Assembly (NCBI GenBank): GCA_015065085.1
Contig: SVQW01000001.1
Coordinates: 168,258-232,257, forward strand
Source of the DNA: Oscillospiraceae bacterium
Lineage (GTDB): Bacteria > Bacillota > Clostridia > Oscillospirales > SIG627
Reading direction: 5' to 3'
Length of the DNA: 64,000 bases
Shown here piece by piece: positions 26,501 to 36,486 of the stretch. The position numbers and the translations under genes were made by a program. Below the pieces are notes generated by a model. That model was not told the DNA's origin and searched no databases. It saw nothing but the letters and a program-made list of their open reading frames with translations. Every line of letters begins with the position of its first letter. Within the stretch, counting starts at the first letter, position 1.

Positions 26501-27326
26501 TTACACCAACCTTGAAAGCATGAAAGCATCCGGACTTGGAGTAAGCGAAGAATGGAATGAAGCTCCCGGTTCGAAGAGAAGTGGCGGACAGGCATTCCCG
26601 TTCAAGGGTAACATGGTTGCATACCGTCTTGACTTCAGCACAGGCGCAGCCGGAGTAAGCGTTGATATGGCATACATAGCATTCTTCAAGACAGAAGAAG
26701 AGGCTAGAAAGTATGTTGAAGCAAGAACCAAGATTGAAGAGTATGAAAACGCAGAAGCTAAAGCTGCAGAAGAAGCAGCTAAGGGACCCAAGCCCGCTTA
26801 CATTGTTTTCGACTTCCTTGATAAGAACGAAACCGCAAAGTTTACACTGCATCCCGGTAGCGACTCTTTCCCTGTAAAGACTGAAACCAAGAACACAGCA
26901 GAAGGTTTCTGGTCCAAGGACGCAGACGGTGAGTACAACCTTACAAGAAGCCTTAGCGATGATGAGCAGTTCAGCCTCAAGGATTACCCTGTACTCAAGA
27001 TAAAAGCTAAGCCCTCCATGTCTGGTGTAAACAGCCAGTTCTATGTATGGCAGGATAACCAGAGCGGTAACCCCAGAGTTGATTTCCCCTTTGCGACCGC
27101 AAATGAGTGGAATGAACTGATTCTCGATTACTCATCCGCTTCAATGGCAAGCGGAACATGGGACGGAACCCTGACCAAGTTCAGATTCGACCCCATGAGA
27201 ACTGCAAAAGAAAGAGAAATCATAATCGAGTACATCGGATTCTTCGAATCTGTTGAAGCTGCGGAAGCATTCACAAGTGTTGCGGATGCAAAAGCGGCTG
27301 AAAAGGCAGCAGCTAAAAAGAAATAA
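23589..27326 (+). CDS. Large secreted protein with five diverged beta-sandwich-type repeats
   Basis: A 1245-residue protein with a clear signal peptide ending near MVLADE, after an AAAGGAG site. An Ig-like region (about 30-115) precedes five repeats that each open with an aromatic-x-Phe motif (IFRFDS, WEFKND, WWNFAD, LYDFGAD, VFDFLD) and close with an FF motif followed by an acidic helix (MFFATQQD, AFFVSEEN, ILFFKDD, IAFFKTEE, IGFFESVE). Repeat ends lie near residues 290, 435, 632, 1040 and 1225. A unique region of about 220 residues separates repeats 3 and 4. A Cys motif CDECGQAPCVCP is near residue 444. There is no LPXTG, SLH or membrane tail, so it is released or held non-covalently. No family was recognised; carbohydrate binding is a guess from the fold-like pattern. 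Confidence 0.8.
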   Translation: MNRKLTFLTVLMVIVAIFAVTSMVLADELLPVNITAEEVYVGSADTVLSVEAPEEATIQWFKEVYGSGVTAQPIAGATAADYTLTADDTAKVGLNLFYATVNGAKSELIKITVVKAPYVYTKDPAIFRFDSETKMNDHTGSAANSEKSIATLDDGKKVLMVKHTTGSNDVNVYFTNLAVPVADYKIAVYKVMPMIEGSRSVVLYPTYDDKNGAYNPGSGYFQKNLGYTGANGQWQYIVDEDIKHLDGGVMSDGFPNGPVLFNGGRFDYYNDSPGVGSVMYIESVMFFATQQDCDEYIAKDSANNVPEQPDNLDMVAWEFKNDPAFAATFLPDTDVTDGANLKAGVKTTTSLMSRNKFDLDMYSVVKVLGADEGTVTFFDGETELGKINLAEGNVANFSNKADFPNWKGEFTNLKIEASQDMTVTAIAFFVSEENAKLYTAKAYFCDECGQAPCVCPTKPLKYEDAIWWNFADTWTTDNMSPVNASVDYVGVTDEDIAHGKYTAKADGEIKLEYNEVNMKAAHKLDTAEYPFIKIGYKYSGAAPAKAYIKFTTDRSAATVNFDLVKTDVDNKGYDVISLDFSSLTSLQAIDDAVTDEFRGALDKFEFGIVDAKAGDVLDMAYILFFKDDGQANEFKGEQKLPPQTFIPASWAVKDTIKNEYVTLADLDMTADNIEFKIEDYSRISRITLNELKKYHANKVISILGNGYKYQFNTSHVKPELKTWYYDLDAYFAAGFSGDVYRETIKELITEGEYIVGVHFVHKFVKNTDFPFVGKLILDMPEELEGKYLDVYKYDPRTNTVAITERAPVKEGKVSIGTLGGDIAIVNSGYQPTAEEIARAEAYETYENTAWDVKLYDFGADADSKLTYKANNAIVETLTENGVTFKRATSASTTRIESVFTFTETFEASEYPVMVIKYKTSGNYSTSAANYVSTDFYTADTTRGYTWLGGYSYYSTGSIFEKSTGWKTRVINYTNLESMKASGLGVSEEWNEAPGSKRSGGQAFPFKGNMVAYRLDFSTGAAGVSVDMAYIAFFKTEEEARKYVEARTKIEEYENAEAKAAEEAAKGPKPAYIVFDFLDKNETAKFTLHPGSDSFPVKTETKNTAEGFWSKDADGEYNLTRSLSDDEQFSLKDYPVLKIKAKPSMSGVNSQFYVWQDNQSGNPRVDFPFATANEWNELILDYSSASMASGTWDGTLTKFRFDPMRTAKEREIIIEYIGFFESVEAAEAFTSVADAKAAEKAAAKKK

Positions 27327-27337
27327 TCTGATAACAA

Positions 27338-27367
27338 AAAGAAGCAGGTCGTATGACCTGCTTCTTT
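27338..27367 (+). terminator. Terminator of the secreted-protein gene
   Basis: AAAGAAGCAGGTC-GTAT-GACCTGCTTCTTTT, a perfect 13-bp stem with a T tract. Its core is repeated in inverted form in the next hairpin. Confidence 0.92.
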
Positions 27368-27393
27368 TATATATTATCTGAATTTATTTAATT

Positions 27394-27437
27394 CACAAAA
27401 CAACAGGCAGTTCATACGACCTGCCTGTTGTTTTGTG
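27394..27437 (-). terminator. Terminator of the YesL-like operon
   Basis: CACAAAACAACAGGCAG / CTGCCTGTTGTTTTGTG, a perfect 17-bp stem with a 10-base loop, just beyond the minus-strand gene end. Its loop side shares GCAGGTCGTATGA with the facing terminator. Confidence 0.9.
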
Positions 27438-27455
27438 ATTTTTGAGTGCAATTAA

Positions 27456-28427
27456 TTAGTTATCCGTAAATATAGAGGGGGTTTCATCATTCGTTTCGTC
27501 TTTGGTATAATATGGATCTATCATATATTTTTTAATTCCGGGATACGCCGTATAGGCGCCTATGAACCCTAATAACGATGCTGTAAAAAGAAAGGGGAGT
27601 ATTGCGCCCAATGGAGCAAAATAGCTTAAAACGAGGTAATTAATGATAAGTACTGCGACAACACCTAATACACCGACTATGTTTCGCTTAATGCACAAAA
27701 ACGTAAAAATAAATGAATTCTTGATAATCTTGAATATGCTGAGTTTAAATGTTACAAGAATAATATACATGTAAAATCTCATTATGAAATAAACAAGCCC
27801 CAATAGCAGTGCTATCCAGAACATTACATCAGTCACGAAGCTTATGCCCGTGTTTTGAAGGAAAAAAATAATGTCATACACTATAACGGCACCGAAAGCA
27901 ATATCAACGATTCCAAGCAGAATTGCCTGCAAAAAATTACGCTTAATTGTCGTTATATAATCGCTCCAAACATATGCATGATCCTCGCGTGCGTAATTCC
28001 TGAAAATATATGCCATTCCGCAGTTGGCAAGCCCGAAGGTTAGAACTATTAATATTCCTGCCCACATAAGCACCGCAGAAACAGTGCTGGGGTATGAGCT
28101 TTCCAACAATCTTCCATTGCGCTCAAAGCCCATCAGTGCCGCCGTTGCGGGCGTCATTCCCGTGTGCAGAACAACCGATTTGATTTGCTGATACATTGGA
28201 CCTGCCGGTAGCTTGAACGGTATATTGAAATTTCCCGATAATCCGAGTAGAAAAGCAAAAAATGGAAAATTAAATAAAAAGTATAAAAGATTTACACTGC
28301 AAATTTTCCAAAATTTACGTATATAGATTTTAAAAAAGTTCCCGAAAGAGTAATCTTCTTTCACGGAGCTTTTTTTGACGCCCTTTCCGGGCTTGTTGTA
28401 ATCCCATGCTTTAAAAATCTTTCCCAT
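27456..28427 (-). CDS. YesL/DUF624 family membrane protein
   Basis: A 323-residue integral membrane protein with about six hydrophobic segments and a charged N-terminal tail. The DYSFGNFFKIYIRKFWKI start followed by a membrane helix ending in FNFPFF is characteristic of the YesL (DUF624) family, which in Bacillus and relatives lies near carbohydrate-use genes but has no known function. The start has an AGAGGA site. It follows another membrane protein gene by 21 bp, so they probably form a two-gene operon ending at the 17-bp stem terminator. Confidence 0.82.
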   Translation of the reverse strand: MGKIFKAWDYNKPGKGVKKSSVKEDYSFGNFFKIYIRKFWKICSVNLLYFLFNFPFFAFLLGLSGNFNIPFKLPAGPMYQQIKSVVLHTGMTPATAALMGFERNGRLLESSYPSTVSAVLMWAGILIVLTFGLANCGMAYIFRNYAREDHAYVWSDYITTIKRNFLQAILLGIVDIAFGAVIVYDIIFFLQNTGISFVTDVMFWIALLLGLVYFIMRFYMYIILVTFKLSIFKIIKNSFIFTFLCIKRNIVGVLGVVAVLIINYLVLSYFAPLGAILPFLFTASLLGFIGAYTAYPGIKKYMIDPYYTKDETNDETPSIFTDN

Positions 28428-28448
28428 TTTAAAATCCTCTTAATTTAA

Positions 28449-29000
28449 TTAAATTCTGTACATCAAGCATTGCGCCGCATCAAGTAAAAGTGCAGAAAAA
28501 GCAAATACCGTAAACCAAACTATGTATTTACCTACAAACACATAGTTGAGAGCATGTATAAAAGGCATTTGCGATGTGTATATCTTCACGGAAGATGAAG
28601 AAATATATGATAAATACCATATAAACATCCACATAGCGCAAATTCTGATAAATGTCATCGTGATTGCGAAAAAAACGCTGAAGTTGCTAAAGAATGCATA
28701 TACATCAAGCGCCAGCACAAAGCCCTGAAAAACACTGCACGAAACGGAAATTACCGGAATATATATGGTCAGTCCCGAAAGAAAAACAAAGCATACGGGA
28801 ATAATATCCCAAAGCCAAAACTTTAGAAGCGCGTCAAAAAAGCTTTGTTCACGGCTGCATGTACGTAGGGTGTGATTCATAAATCCGAATTCCGATGGCA
28901 GCAAAAGGCACAAAACAAATGCGATAACAAAAGTCGTGCAATTTATAACAAAAAATATACGGTATAATCTGAAAAAACCATTGTTGTTTCGAAAAGCCAT
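28449..29000 (-). CDS. Multi-pass membrane protein of unknown function
   Basis: A 183-residue protein with four to five hydrophobic segments and few charged residues, not recognised. It shares with its downstream neighbour a basic N-terminus before the first helix and a similar overall hydrophobic pattern. A GGGTGAT-type ribosome site is weak. It sits 52 bp after proC on the same strand with no terminator seen, so read-through from the ligA-proC transcript is possible. Confidence 0.7.
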   Translation of the reverse strand: MAFRNNNGFFRLYRIFFVINCTTFVIAFVLCLLLPSEFGFMNHTLRTCSREQSFFDALLKFWLWDIIPVCFVFLSGLTIYIPVISVSCSVFQGFVLALDVYAFFSNFSVFFAITMTFIRICAMWMFIWYLSYISSSSVKIYTSQMPFIHALNYVFVGKYIVWFTVFAFSALLLDAAQCLMYRI

Positions 29001-29052
29001 TTCAACATCACCCGTTCAATTGTATGAAACGAGCGGATGAGTTATTCATTTG

Positions 29053-29861
29053 TCAGCTTCTTTCGGTTTCTTTTGCAATTTCTTCTGCACGGTCAGTGCA
29101 TTTTTGCATAGCACGTTTTATAGTACCGCAAAAATCATCTGCTTCAAAACTTTGTAATGCCGCAAGTGTGGTACCGTTGGGGGAAGTGACCATTGCTATC
29201 AATTCATCAGGAGACATATTGCTTTGTTCCATCATTTTTGCAGAGCCGAGTATGGTTTTGATAACCAACGGTAATACATCATCGGTTATGCCTTGTTCTT
29301 TCGCACCGTCGCAAATAGCTTTTGCAAACAGATAAACATACGCTGGTGAAGAGCCGTTAACTGCTATAATGCGGTTCATCATATTTTCAGTCAGCCGTTT
29401 TGTAGCACCCATAGAAGCGAAAATATCACAAACACCGGTAAAAACTTCGTCCGAAACGAAATCGTTTGAGCACAATGCACTGGCACCCTCGCCGATAAGC
29501 AAAGGCGTGTTTGGCATTACGCGTACAACAGCAGCATTTACGCCAAGCATGTTGCAGATGTGTGTTGTTGAAATTCCGGCCGCGATTGAAACGAATGTTT
29601 TTTTTGCGATAATTTCCTTGGGAACGTCGTGTGAAATCTCTTGCAGAACGACATTATAAACTTGCGGCTTTACACACAAAAAAATCAAATCAGTCTTTTC
29701 ACATATTTCTTTCGTGCTCTGAACAGGTGCAATGTCGAATTTATCGTATTTCGAGCTATCTTTGTCATATATAAGAATTTCATTCTTATTGTATAAATTC
29801 TTTTTGAGTACACCTGAAATAATGGCGCCCGCCATATTTCCGACACCAATGAAGCCAATCA

Positions 29862-29862
<1 letters not shown>
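29053..29862 (-). CDS. proC: Pyrroline-5-carboxylate reductase
   Basis: A 269-residue enzyme catalysing the last step of proline synthesis, NAD(P)H-dependent reduction of pyrroline-5-carboxylate. The N-terminal MIGFIGVGNMAGAIISG is the dinucleotide-binding motif, VRVMPNTPLLIGEGAS lies near residue 115, and the C-terminal SPNGTTLAALQ motif is conserved. Its ATG overlaps the ligA stop by one base (TAATG) and has an AGGAG site, so it is translationally coupled to ligA. No other proline gene is in the window. Confidence 0.96.
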
Positions 29863-31910
<2,048 letters not shown>

Positions 31911-31933
31911 TTAAATTTTTTACATATATTGCA

Positions 31934-31962
31934 TTGTAAATTTGTCAAAATAGTGCTATACT
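31934..31962 (+). promoter_or_regulatory. Promoter of ribF
   Basis: TTGTAA (31934-31939) and TATACT (31957-31962), spacer 17 bp; the ribF ATG follows 31 bp later. No FMN riboswitch is present. Confidence 0.75.
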
Positions 31963-31992
31963 ATCCTAAACATAAAAAATTACGGAGTAACT

Positions 31993-32916
31993 ATGCAACT
32001 ATTATCAAAAAGAGATCTTCCGCTACGGCACGCAACAGCTCTTGCAATAGGAAATTTTGACGGTCTTCATATCGGTCATATGAAGCTTATGGATGAAATT
32101 TTGTTTCTGTCAAGACGCCATGAGCTAAAAAGTGTTGTCTGGACTTTCAACGAGCATCCGGAAAATATCATTTCCGGTAAATATGTCACGAAGAGTATAA
32201 CTACTATTGATGAAAAGGTCGAACTTTTGTCTGAAAAAAAGGTTGATCTGATGTATATTGAGGATTTTCGTCTTGTGCGTGACTGTACACCGGAGGAGTT
32301 TGTAGATCGGATTCTCATCGAACAATTCAATGTCAAATTTGTGGTATGCGGATTCAATTTTCGATTTGGAAAGGGAAACAGCGCCGATGCAGAGTATCTT
32401 AAAGAGCGCCTTGCATTGCACGGCGTACAGACATGTATTATTTCACCGATAATATATGACGACAAGATTGTAAGCTCCACTTATATCCGTTCTCTTATCG
32501 AAAAAGGCGATATGGAGATGGTTGCCCGCCTTATGCGCAGGGAGTTTTATATAAACTTTCCGGTTGTTCAGGGCAGACATCTGGGACGCGAAATAGGTGT
32601 TCCAACAATAAATCAGGAGTTTCCGCCGGACCACATTATCCCAATGAAGGGAGTATATGCCTGTGCTGTTTACATTAATGGCGAACCGTATATCGCCGTC
32701 GCCAATGTAGGCACCAAGCCTACGGTAGAAGGAGATCACATTTCATGCGAAACACATATTCTGGACTTCTGCGGCGACCTTTACGGCAAGAACATAAAGG
32801 TTTGCTTTTTCAAACGACTTCGTGATGAAAAGAAATTTTCCTCACTCGAAGAACTTAAAGGTGTCATAAGAAATGATATAGACAGGACAAGAGAATATTT
32901 TAATCTTAAATTTTGA
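31993..32916 (+). CDS. ribF: Bifunctional riboflavin kinase / FAD synthetase
   Basis: A 307-residue enzyme converting riboflavin to FMN and FMN to FAD. The N-terminal nucleotidyltransferase domain has AIGNFDGLHIGH near residue 18 and the SSTYIRSLI motif near residue 160. The C-terminal kinase domain has GREIGVPTIN and the GVYACAV strand. The length is normal. It leads a short operon with a penicillin-binding-protein-like gene 7 bp downstream and a small membrane protein. Confidence 0.96.
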   Translation: MQLLSKRDLPLRHATALAIGNFDGLHIGHMKLMDEILFLSRRHELKSVVWTFNEHPENIISGKYVTKSITTIDEKVELLSEKKVDLMYIEDFRLVRDCTPEEFVDRILIEQFNVKFVVCGFNFRFGKGNSADAEYLKERLALHGVQTCIISPIIYDDKIVSSTYIRSLIEKGDMEMVARLMRREFYINFPVVQGRHLGREIGVPTINQEFPPDHIIPMKGVYACAVYINGEPYIAVANVGTKPTVEGDHISCETHILDFCGDLYGKNIKVCFFKRLRDEKKFSSLEELKGVIRNDIDRTREYFNLKF

Positions 32917-32923
32917 GGGTACA

Positions 32924-34189
32924 GTGTTGAAAAAATTACTCATTCCGTTTTTAATTATGGTTTTTACTTTAACGGTGTGTATTGCTGTTGATGATGCACC
33001 TGAGGTAAGCTGTAATTCTGCAGTTGTGTACAACGTAGAGTACGATCGTATTATTTACCAGAAAAACATTGATGAACCTGTTTTTCCTGCATCATTCACC
33101 AAAATAATGACAGCTGTGTTGGCTTTGGAATATGAAAATAAGCCCTCGGGTATTGAGGTTACCTCTTCTGCGCTGGAAGGCTTGACGGGAAATTATGCAG
33201 GGCTTAAGATTGGCGAATATGTACCGTATGACGATCTTTTGAAGGCACTTATAGTTGCGGGTGCCAATGATGCCGCATTAGTGCTTGCTCAGCACATAGG
33301 AACTACCGTAGATGGATTTGTCGACATGATGAATGCCAAGGCGAAGGAACTTGGTATGACAGCCACTCATTTTACCAATCCCACAGGAATGCATGACGGG
33401 TTTATGGAAACCACTGTCAGTGATATGCTTAAGCTGTGCCGTTATGCGTATCATATAAATGAGTATATGGAAATTTCTTCAATGCCTAAGTATGATATGC
33501 CAAAAACAAACAAATCACCACTTCGTTCGCTTATTACACGCAATCTTATGCTTTCAAAAATTTTTGGCGGTGACTACTATGACGGCGAAATACGCGGTAT
33601 GAATTCGGGCAGCACCGAACAGGCAGGATTTTGTCTTGCCACAACCAAGGAAAATGACGGACTTGTTTATCTTTGCATCGTTTCCGGAAGCAAAAAAGAC
33701 GAGGATAAAAGAATACTTTCTTACATAGATACCGATAATCTTTATGAGTATGTTTTTGCCAATTATCGTCTTACGGATGTTTTTACCGCTTCGTCTTCCG
33801 TATCACAGGTTCCGGTCAGATTTTCAGGGACTGTTGACAACGCCGTTATTGTTTCGGCTCAAACGCTTAAAAGCATTTTGCCGGCAGATGCAGACCTTAA
33901 AGCAGATGTGCATATTGACGCTTTGCTGAAAATAGATACATTGGATGCACCCGTAAAATCAGGCTCCGTGGTGGGCTACGCCGATATTTTTTTTGGTGAA
34001 GAAAAACTGGGTACTGTGGCGCTTGTTACACAGTCAAATATAGAAAGGAGTAATTTCCTATATCTTTTGTTCCTGATCGGCGAGTTTTTTAAACGTAAAG
34101 AGGTTATGCTTGTTGTACTCGGAATACTTGCGGCATTTATAATTTATCTGATAATCGCTATTCTGGCAATGCCCACAAAGCGAAAATAG
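32924..34189 (+). CDS. D-alanyl-D-alanine carboxypeptidase family protein with altered motifs
   Basis: A 421-residue S11-family (DacF/PBP5-like) protein with an N-terminal signal peptide and a C-terminal membrane segment, so it sits outside the cell anchored at both or one end. The nucleophile motif S57-F-T-K60 is intact. The second motif, normally S-x-N, reads G113-A-N115, and the third, normally K-T-G, reads N227-S-G229 (RGMNSGSTEQAG). Loss of the KTG Lys would be expected to weaken classic carboxypeptidase activity. The start is GTG eight bases after the ribF stop. Similar variants are recalled in Clostridia, so this may be a subfamily rather than a decayed gene. Confidence 0.85.
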   Translation: MLKKLLIPFLIMVFTLTVCIAVDDAPEVSCNSAVVYNVEYDRIIYQKNIDEPVFPASFTKIMTAVLALEYENKPSGIEVTSSALEGLTGNYAGLKIGEYVPYDDLLKALIVAGANDAALVLAQHIGTTVDGFVDMMNAKAKELGMTATHFTNPTGMHDGFMETTVSDMLKLCRYAYHINEYMEISSMPKYDMPKTNKSPLRSLITRNLMLSKIFGGDYYDGEIRGMNSGSTEQAGFCLATTKENDGLVYLCIVSGSKKDEDKRILSYIDTDNLYEYVFANYRLTDVFTASSSVSQVPVRFSGTVDNAVIVSAQTLKSILPADADLKADVHIDALLKIDTLDAPVKSGSVVGYADIFFGEEKLGTVALVTQSNIERSNFLYLLFLIGEFFKRKEVMLVVLGILAAFIIYLIIAILAMPTKRK

Positions 34190-34199
34190 AGAGGAAATA

Positions 34200-34778
34200 A
34201 TGGGAAAAGTATTAAAAACGATAATCAAGATTGTGTTTATTTCTATTGTTGTATTGCTCAATGTTTTGATATGGGGCCGTATTTTTATTTCCTGTGATGC
34301 ACCCATCACCAATAAGATAATATTGGATGAGCAGATACTCGAGGATTTTAAAAAAAATCCGCTGTCCTACAATGTCTATGAGTATTTTCCCCCCATAACG
34401 ATGGATGAGCTGGGAAAAGTACAGACCCGTTACGTAACTCATATACGCGAAACGGACGATTTTCAGTTTACCATAAAATACAATATCGGATATTTTGAGA
34501 ACAACGTTCCTCTTGACTTCAAGCTTCGCTGTGTATCGGGAGAAGAGGAGAGGGTAATAGAAGATATATACAGTGTTACTCAAGACAGATATATTTTCCG
34601 CTATTTGCGCTTTTCTGCCCAAAATATTAATTTTACGCAGGATGATTCGCTTTTTCTTGATGTTTTTACCGCTGATGGTCAGCTTTTCACAACACTTACA
34701 CTGGTCGCACCCGACATTTCAAGTATGTATCATAAAACGGTTTCGCTTAAAACCATGTTAAAAAAACAATCCGATTAA
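34200..34778 (+). CDS. Membrane-anchored protein of unknown function
   Basis: A 192-residue protein with one N-terminal hydrophobic segment (about 8-30), possibly an uncleaved anchor, and a soluble extracytoplasmic domain rich in beta-strand-like stretches. No family was recognised. It follows the carboxypeptidase-like gene by 10 bp with a GAGGA site, so a role in the cell envelope is plausible. No catalytic motif was seen. The 141 bp after it has no clear terminator. Confidence 0.75.
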   Translation: MGKVLKTIIKIVFISIVVLLNVLIWGRIFISCDAPITNKIILDEQILEDFKKNPLSYNVYEYFPPITMDELGKVQTRYVTHIRETDDFQFTIKYNIGYFENNVPLDFKLRCVSGEEERVIEDIYSVTQDRYIFRYLRFSAQNINFTQDDSLFLDVFTADGQLFTTLTLVAPDISSMYHKTVSLKTMLKKQSD

Positions 34779-34896
34779 CCGAACGAACAAATTTATACGT
34801 TTTGCGAAAGAAATGGGATTTTAAATTTTTCAGGTTTATTATATTATAATTACAGTACAAGTTGTTCGTGCATTTTGACGGCTTAGTGCATAAAAA

Positions 34897-34918
34897 AAGG
34901 AGATATAAAGGAGATATA
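34897..34918 (+). repeat. Tandem ribosome-binding site duplication
   Basis: AAGGAGATATA is repeated exactly at 34897-34907 and 34908-34918. The second AAGGAG is six bases from the ATG of the SGNH hydrolase gene and is the functional one; the first is 17 bases away. Confidence 0.9.
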
Positions 34919-34919
34919 T

Positions 34920-35480
34920 ATGATTAAAATATCTTTGCTTGGAGATTCAATACGTATGATCGGGTACGGATTGAAGGTTCCTGAGCTTTTGGGCGATGAT
35001 TACGAGGTTTTCCAATCGGGTGATAACGGCAGATTTGCTAAATACACCTATCGAACTTTGTTTGATATGAAGAATGACATGGCAGGAAGCCGTATCGTTC
35101 ACTGGAATAATGGACTTTGGGATACATGTAATCTTTTTGGTGAGGGGCCATTCACTCCCGAAAACGAATACATCGAATATATGTGCAAAATTGCCGATAT
35201 TCTGCTAAAAAGACATGACAAGGTAATTTTTGCTACCACGACCCCGGTTTCTCCCAAGCATGAGTTTAACAAAAACCCTGTCGCCGAAAGATATAACAGT
35301 CTGATTGTTCCCGTACTGAAAGAAAAGGGAATTATCATCAACGACCTGTACAGCACCGTCGCAAAGGATATTGATAAATATATATGCGATGACAAGATTC
35401 ATCTTTCGCAGGAGGGTATCGATGTCTGCGCAAAGCAGGTGGCCGACATTATAAAAGAGGTTGCCAAAACACTTAAATAA
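34920..35480 (+). CDS. SGNH/GDSL-family hydrolase
   Basis: A 186-residue cytoplasmic esterase-like protein. Block I has the nucleophile in LLGDSIR at residues 6-12, the Gly is in SGDNGR, the Asn in HWNNGLWD near residue 60, and the catalytic Asp-His pair in DDKIHLS near residue 158. There is no signal peptide. It lies 31 bp upstream of a sugar isomerase-type gene and shares its terminator, so both may process a modified (for example acetylated) sugar. The substrate cannot be told. Confidence 0.85.
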   Translation: MIKISLLGDSIRMIGYGLKVPELLGDDYEVFQSGDNGRFAKYTYRTLFDMKNDMAGSRIVHWNNGLWDTCNLFGEGPFTPENEYIEYMCKIADILLKRHDKVIFATTTPVSPKHEFNKNPVAERYNSLIVPVLKEKGIIINDLYSTVAKDIDKYICDDKIHLSQEGIDVCAKQVADIIKEVAKTLK

Positions 35481-35511
35481 TGAATTATAATTCAGAAAGG
35501 ATTTACATATT

Positions 35512-36354
35512 ATGAAAAAAGGTATTAACATTTGGTCATTTGACGGCTCCAAAACATTTTACGAAAAGGTTGATATTGCAAAGAAGGCAGGTTTTGATGG
35601 AATCGAGCTTTCACTTGATATGACGGGTGAGGTTTCCCTTGAATCTACCGAAAAGCAGCTTCTTGAGGTTAAGAAGAATATTGAAGACAAAGGTCTTGAG
35701 ATGTACAGCCTCGCAACCGGTTTGTTCTGGGATTTCCCTATAACATCCAATGATGCCGCAAAAGCAGCAAAAGCAAAGGAAATTGTAAAGAAAGAAATTG
35801 AAAGCGCCGCAATCCTCGGATGTAGCTCAATCCTTGTGATTCCCGGTCTTGTAAATGCCGACTTTGTTGATGGCTGTGAGGTTGTTGAGTATGACGTTGC
35901 GTATGACCGTGCCTTCAATGCAATCAGTGAGCTTGGCGAAATCGCAAAACAGTACAAGGTAAATATCGGTCTTGAAAACGTTTGGAATAAGTTCCTTGTT
36001 TCTCCCTTGGAGCTTCGTGACTTTATTGACAAAATCAATAATCCTTACGTAGGTTCTTATCTTGATATCGGTAACGTATTATTCAACGGTTATCCTGAAC
36101 ATTGGGTAAAGATTCTCGGCAGCAGAATAAAGGCAGTTCATTTCAAGGATTACCGCAGAGCCGCAGGCGGTCTGCACGGATTTGTTGACCTTCTCGCAGG
36201 CGACGTTGATTATCCTGCTGTTATTAAGGCGCTCAAGGCAGTCGGTTATGACGGTTGGGTTTCCGGAGAAATGATTCCTTGCTATAACAACTATTCCGAC
36301 CAGATAATCTATAACACCTCTGCTTCCATGGATAGAATAATTTCAATGAAATAA
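35512..36354 (+). CDS. Sugar phosphate isomerase/epimerase (xylose isomerase-like TIM barrel)
   Basis: A 280-residue AP endonuclease family 2 barrel protein. KKGINIWSFDG at the start, GFDGIELSL near residue 26, the metal-site Glu in NIGLENVWN near residue 149, GSYLDIGN near 180, VHFKDYR near 208 and GWVSGEM near 250 are typical of IolE/IolI/UlaE-like isomerases. It is the last gene before a 19-bp stem terminator. The upstream ribosome site is AAAGGA. Its sugar substrate is unknown; the SGNH hydrolase upstream may supply it. Confidence 0.87.
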   Translation: MKKGINIWSFDGSKTFYEKVDIAKKAGFDGIELSLDMTGEVSLESTEKQLLEVKKNIEDKGLEMYSLATGLFWDFPITSNDAAKAAKAKEIVKKEIESAAILGCSSILVIPGLVNADFVDGCEVVEYDVAYDRAFNAISELGEIAKQYKVNIGLENVWNKFLVSPLELRDFIDKINNPYVGSYLDIGNVLFNGYPEHWVKILGSRIKAVHFKDYRRAAGGLHGFVDLLAGDVDYPAVIKALKAVGYDGWVSGEMIPCYNNYSDQIIYNTSASMDRIISMK

Positions 36355-36360
36355 GCATAA

Positions 36361-36405
36361 AAATAAAAATAAACTCCGCGTTAAGCGGAGTTTATTTTTA
36401 TTTTT
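36361..36405. terminator. Bidirectional terminator
   Basis: AAATAAAAATAAACTCCGC / GCGGAGTTTATTTTTATTT, a 19-bp perfect stem with loop GTTAA, between convergent genes. A second smaller AACGCCG/CGGCGTT hairpin with T6 follows at 36422-36440. Confidence 0.92.
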
Positions 36406-36486
36406 AATATTTCGAAATAAGAACGCCGACGGCGTTTTTTCATATTGCCGGAATTCATGGTGAAAGATTTTCGTGTTAGTGCACCG

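Noticed and set aside
27338-27437. Inverted repeat as insertion sequence ends
   Set aside because: Nothing lies between the two stems except AT-rich sequence, and both have normal terminator form next to convergent genes.
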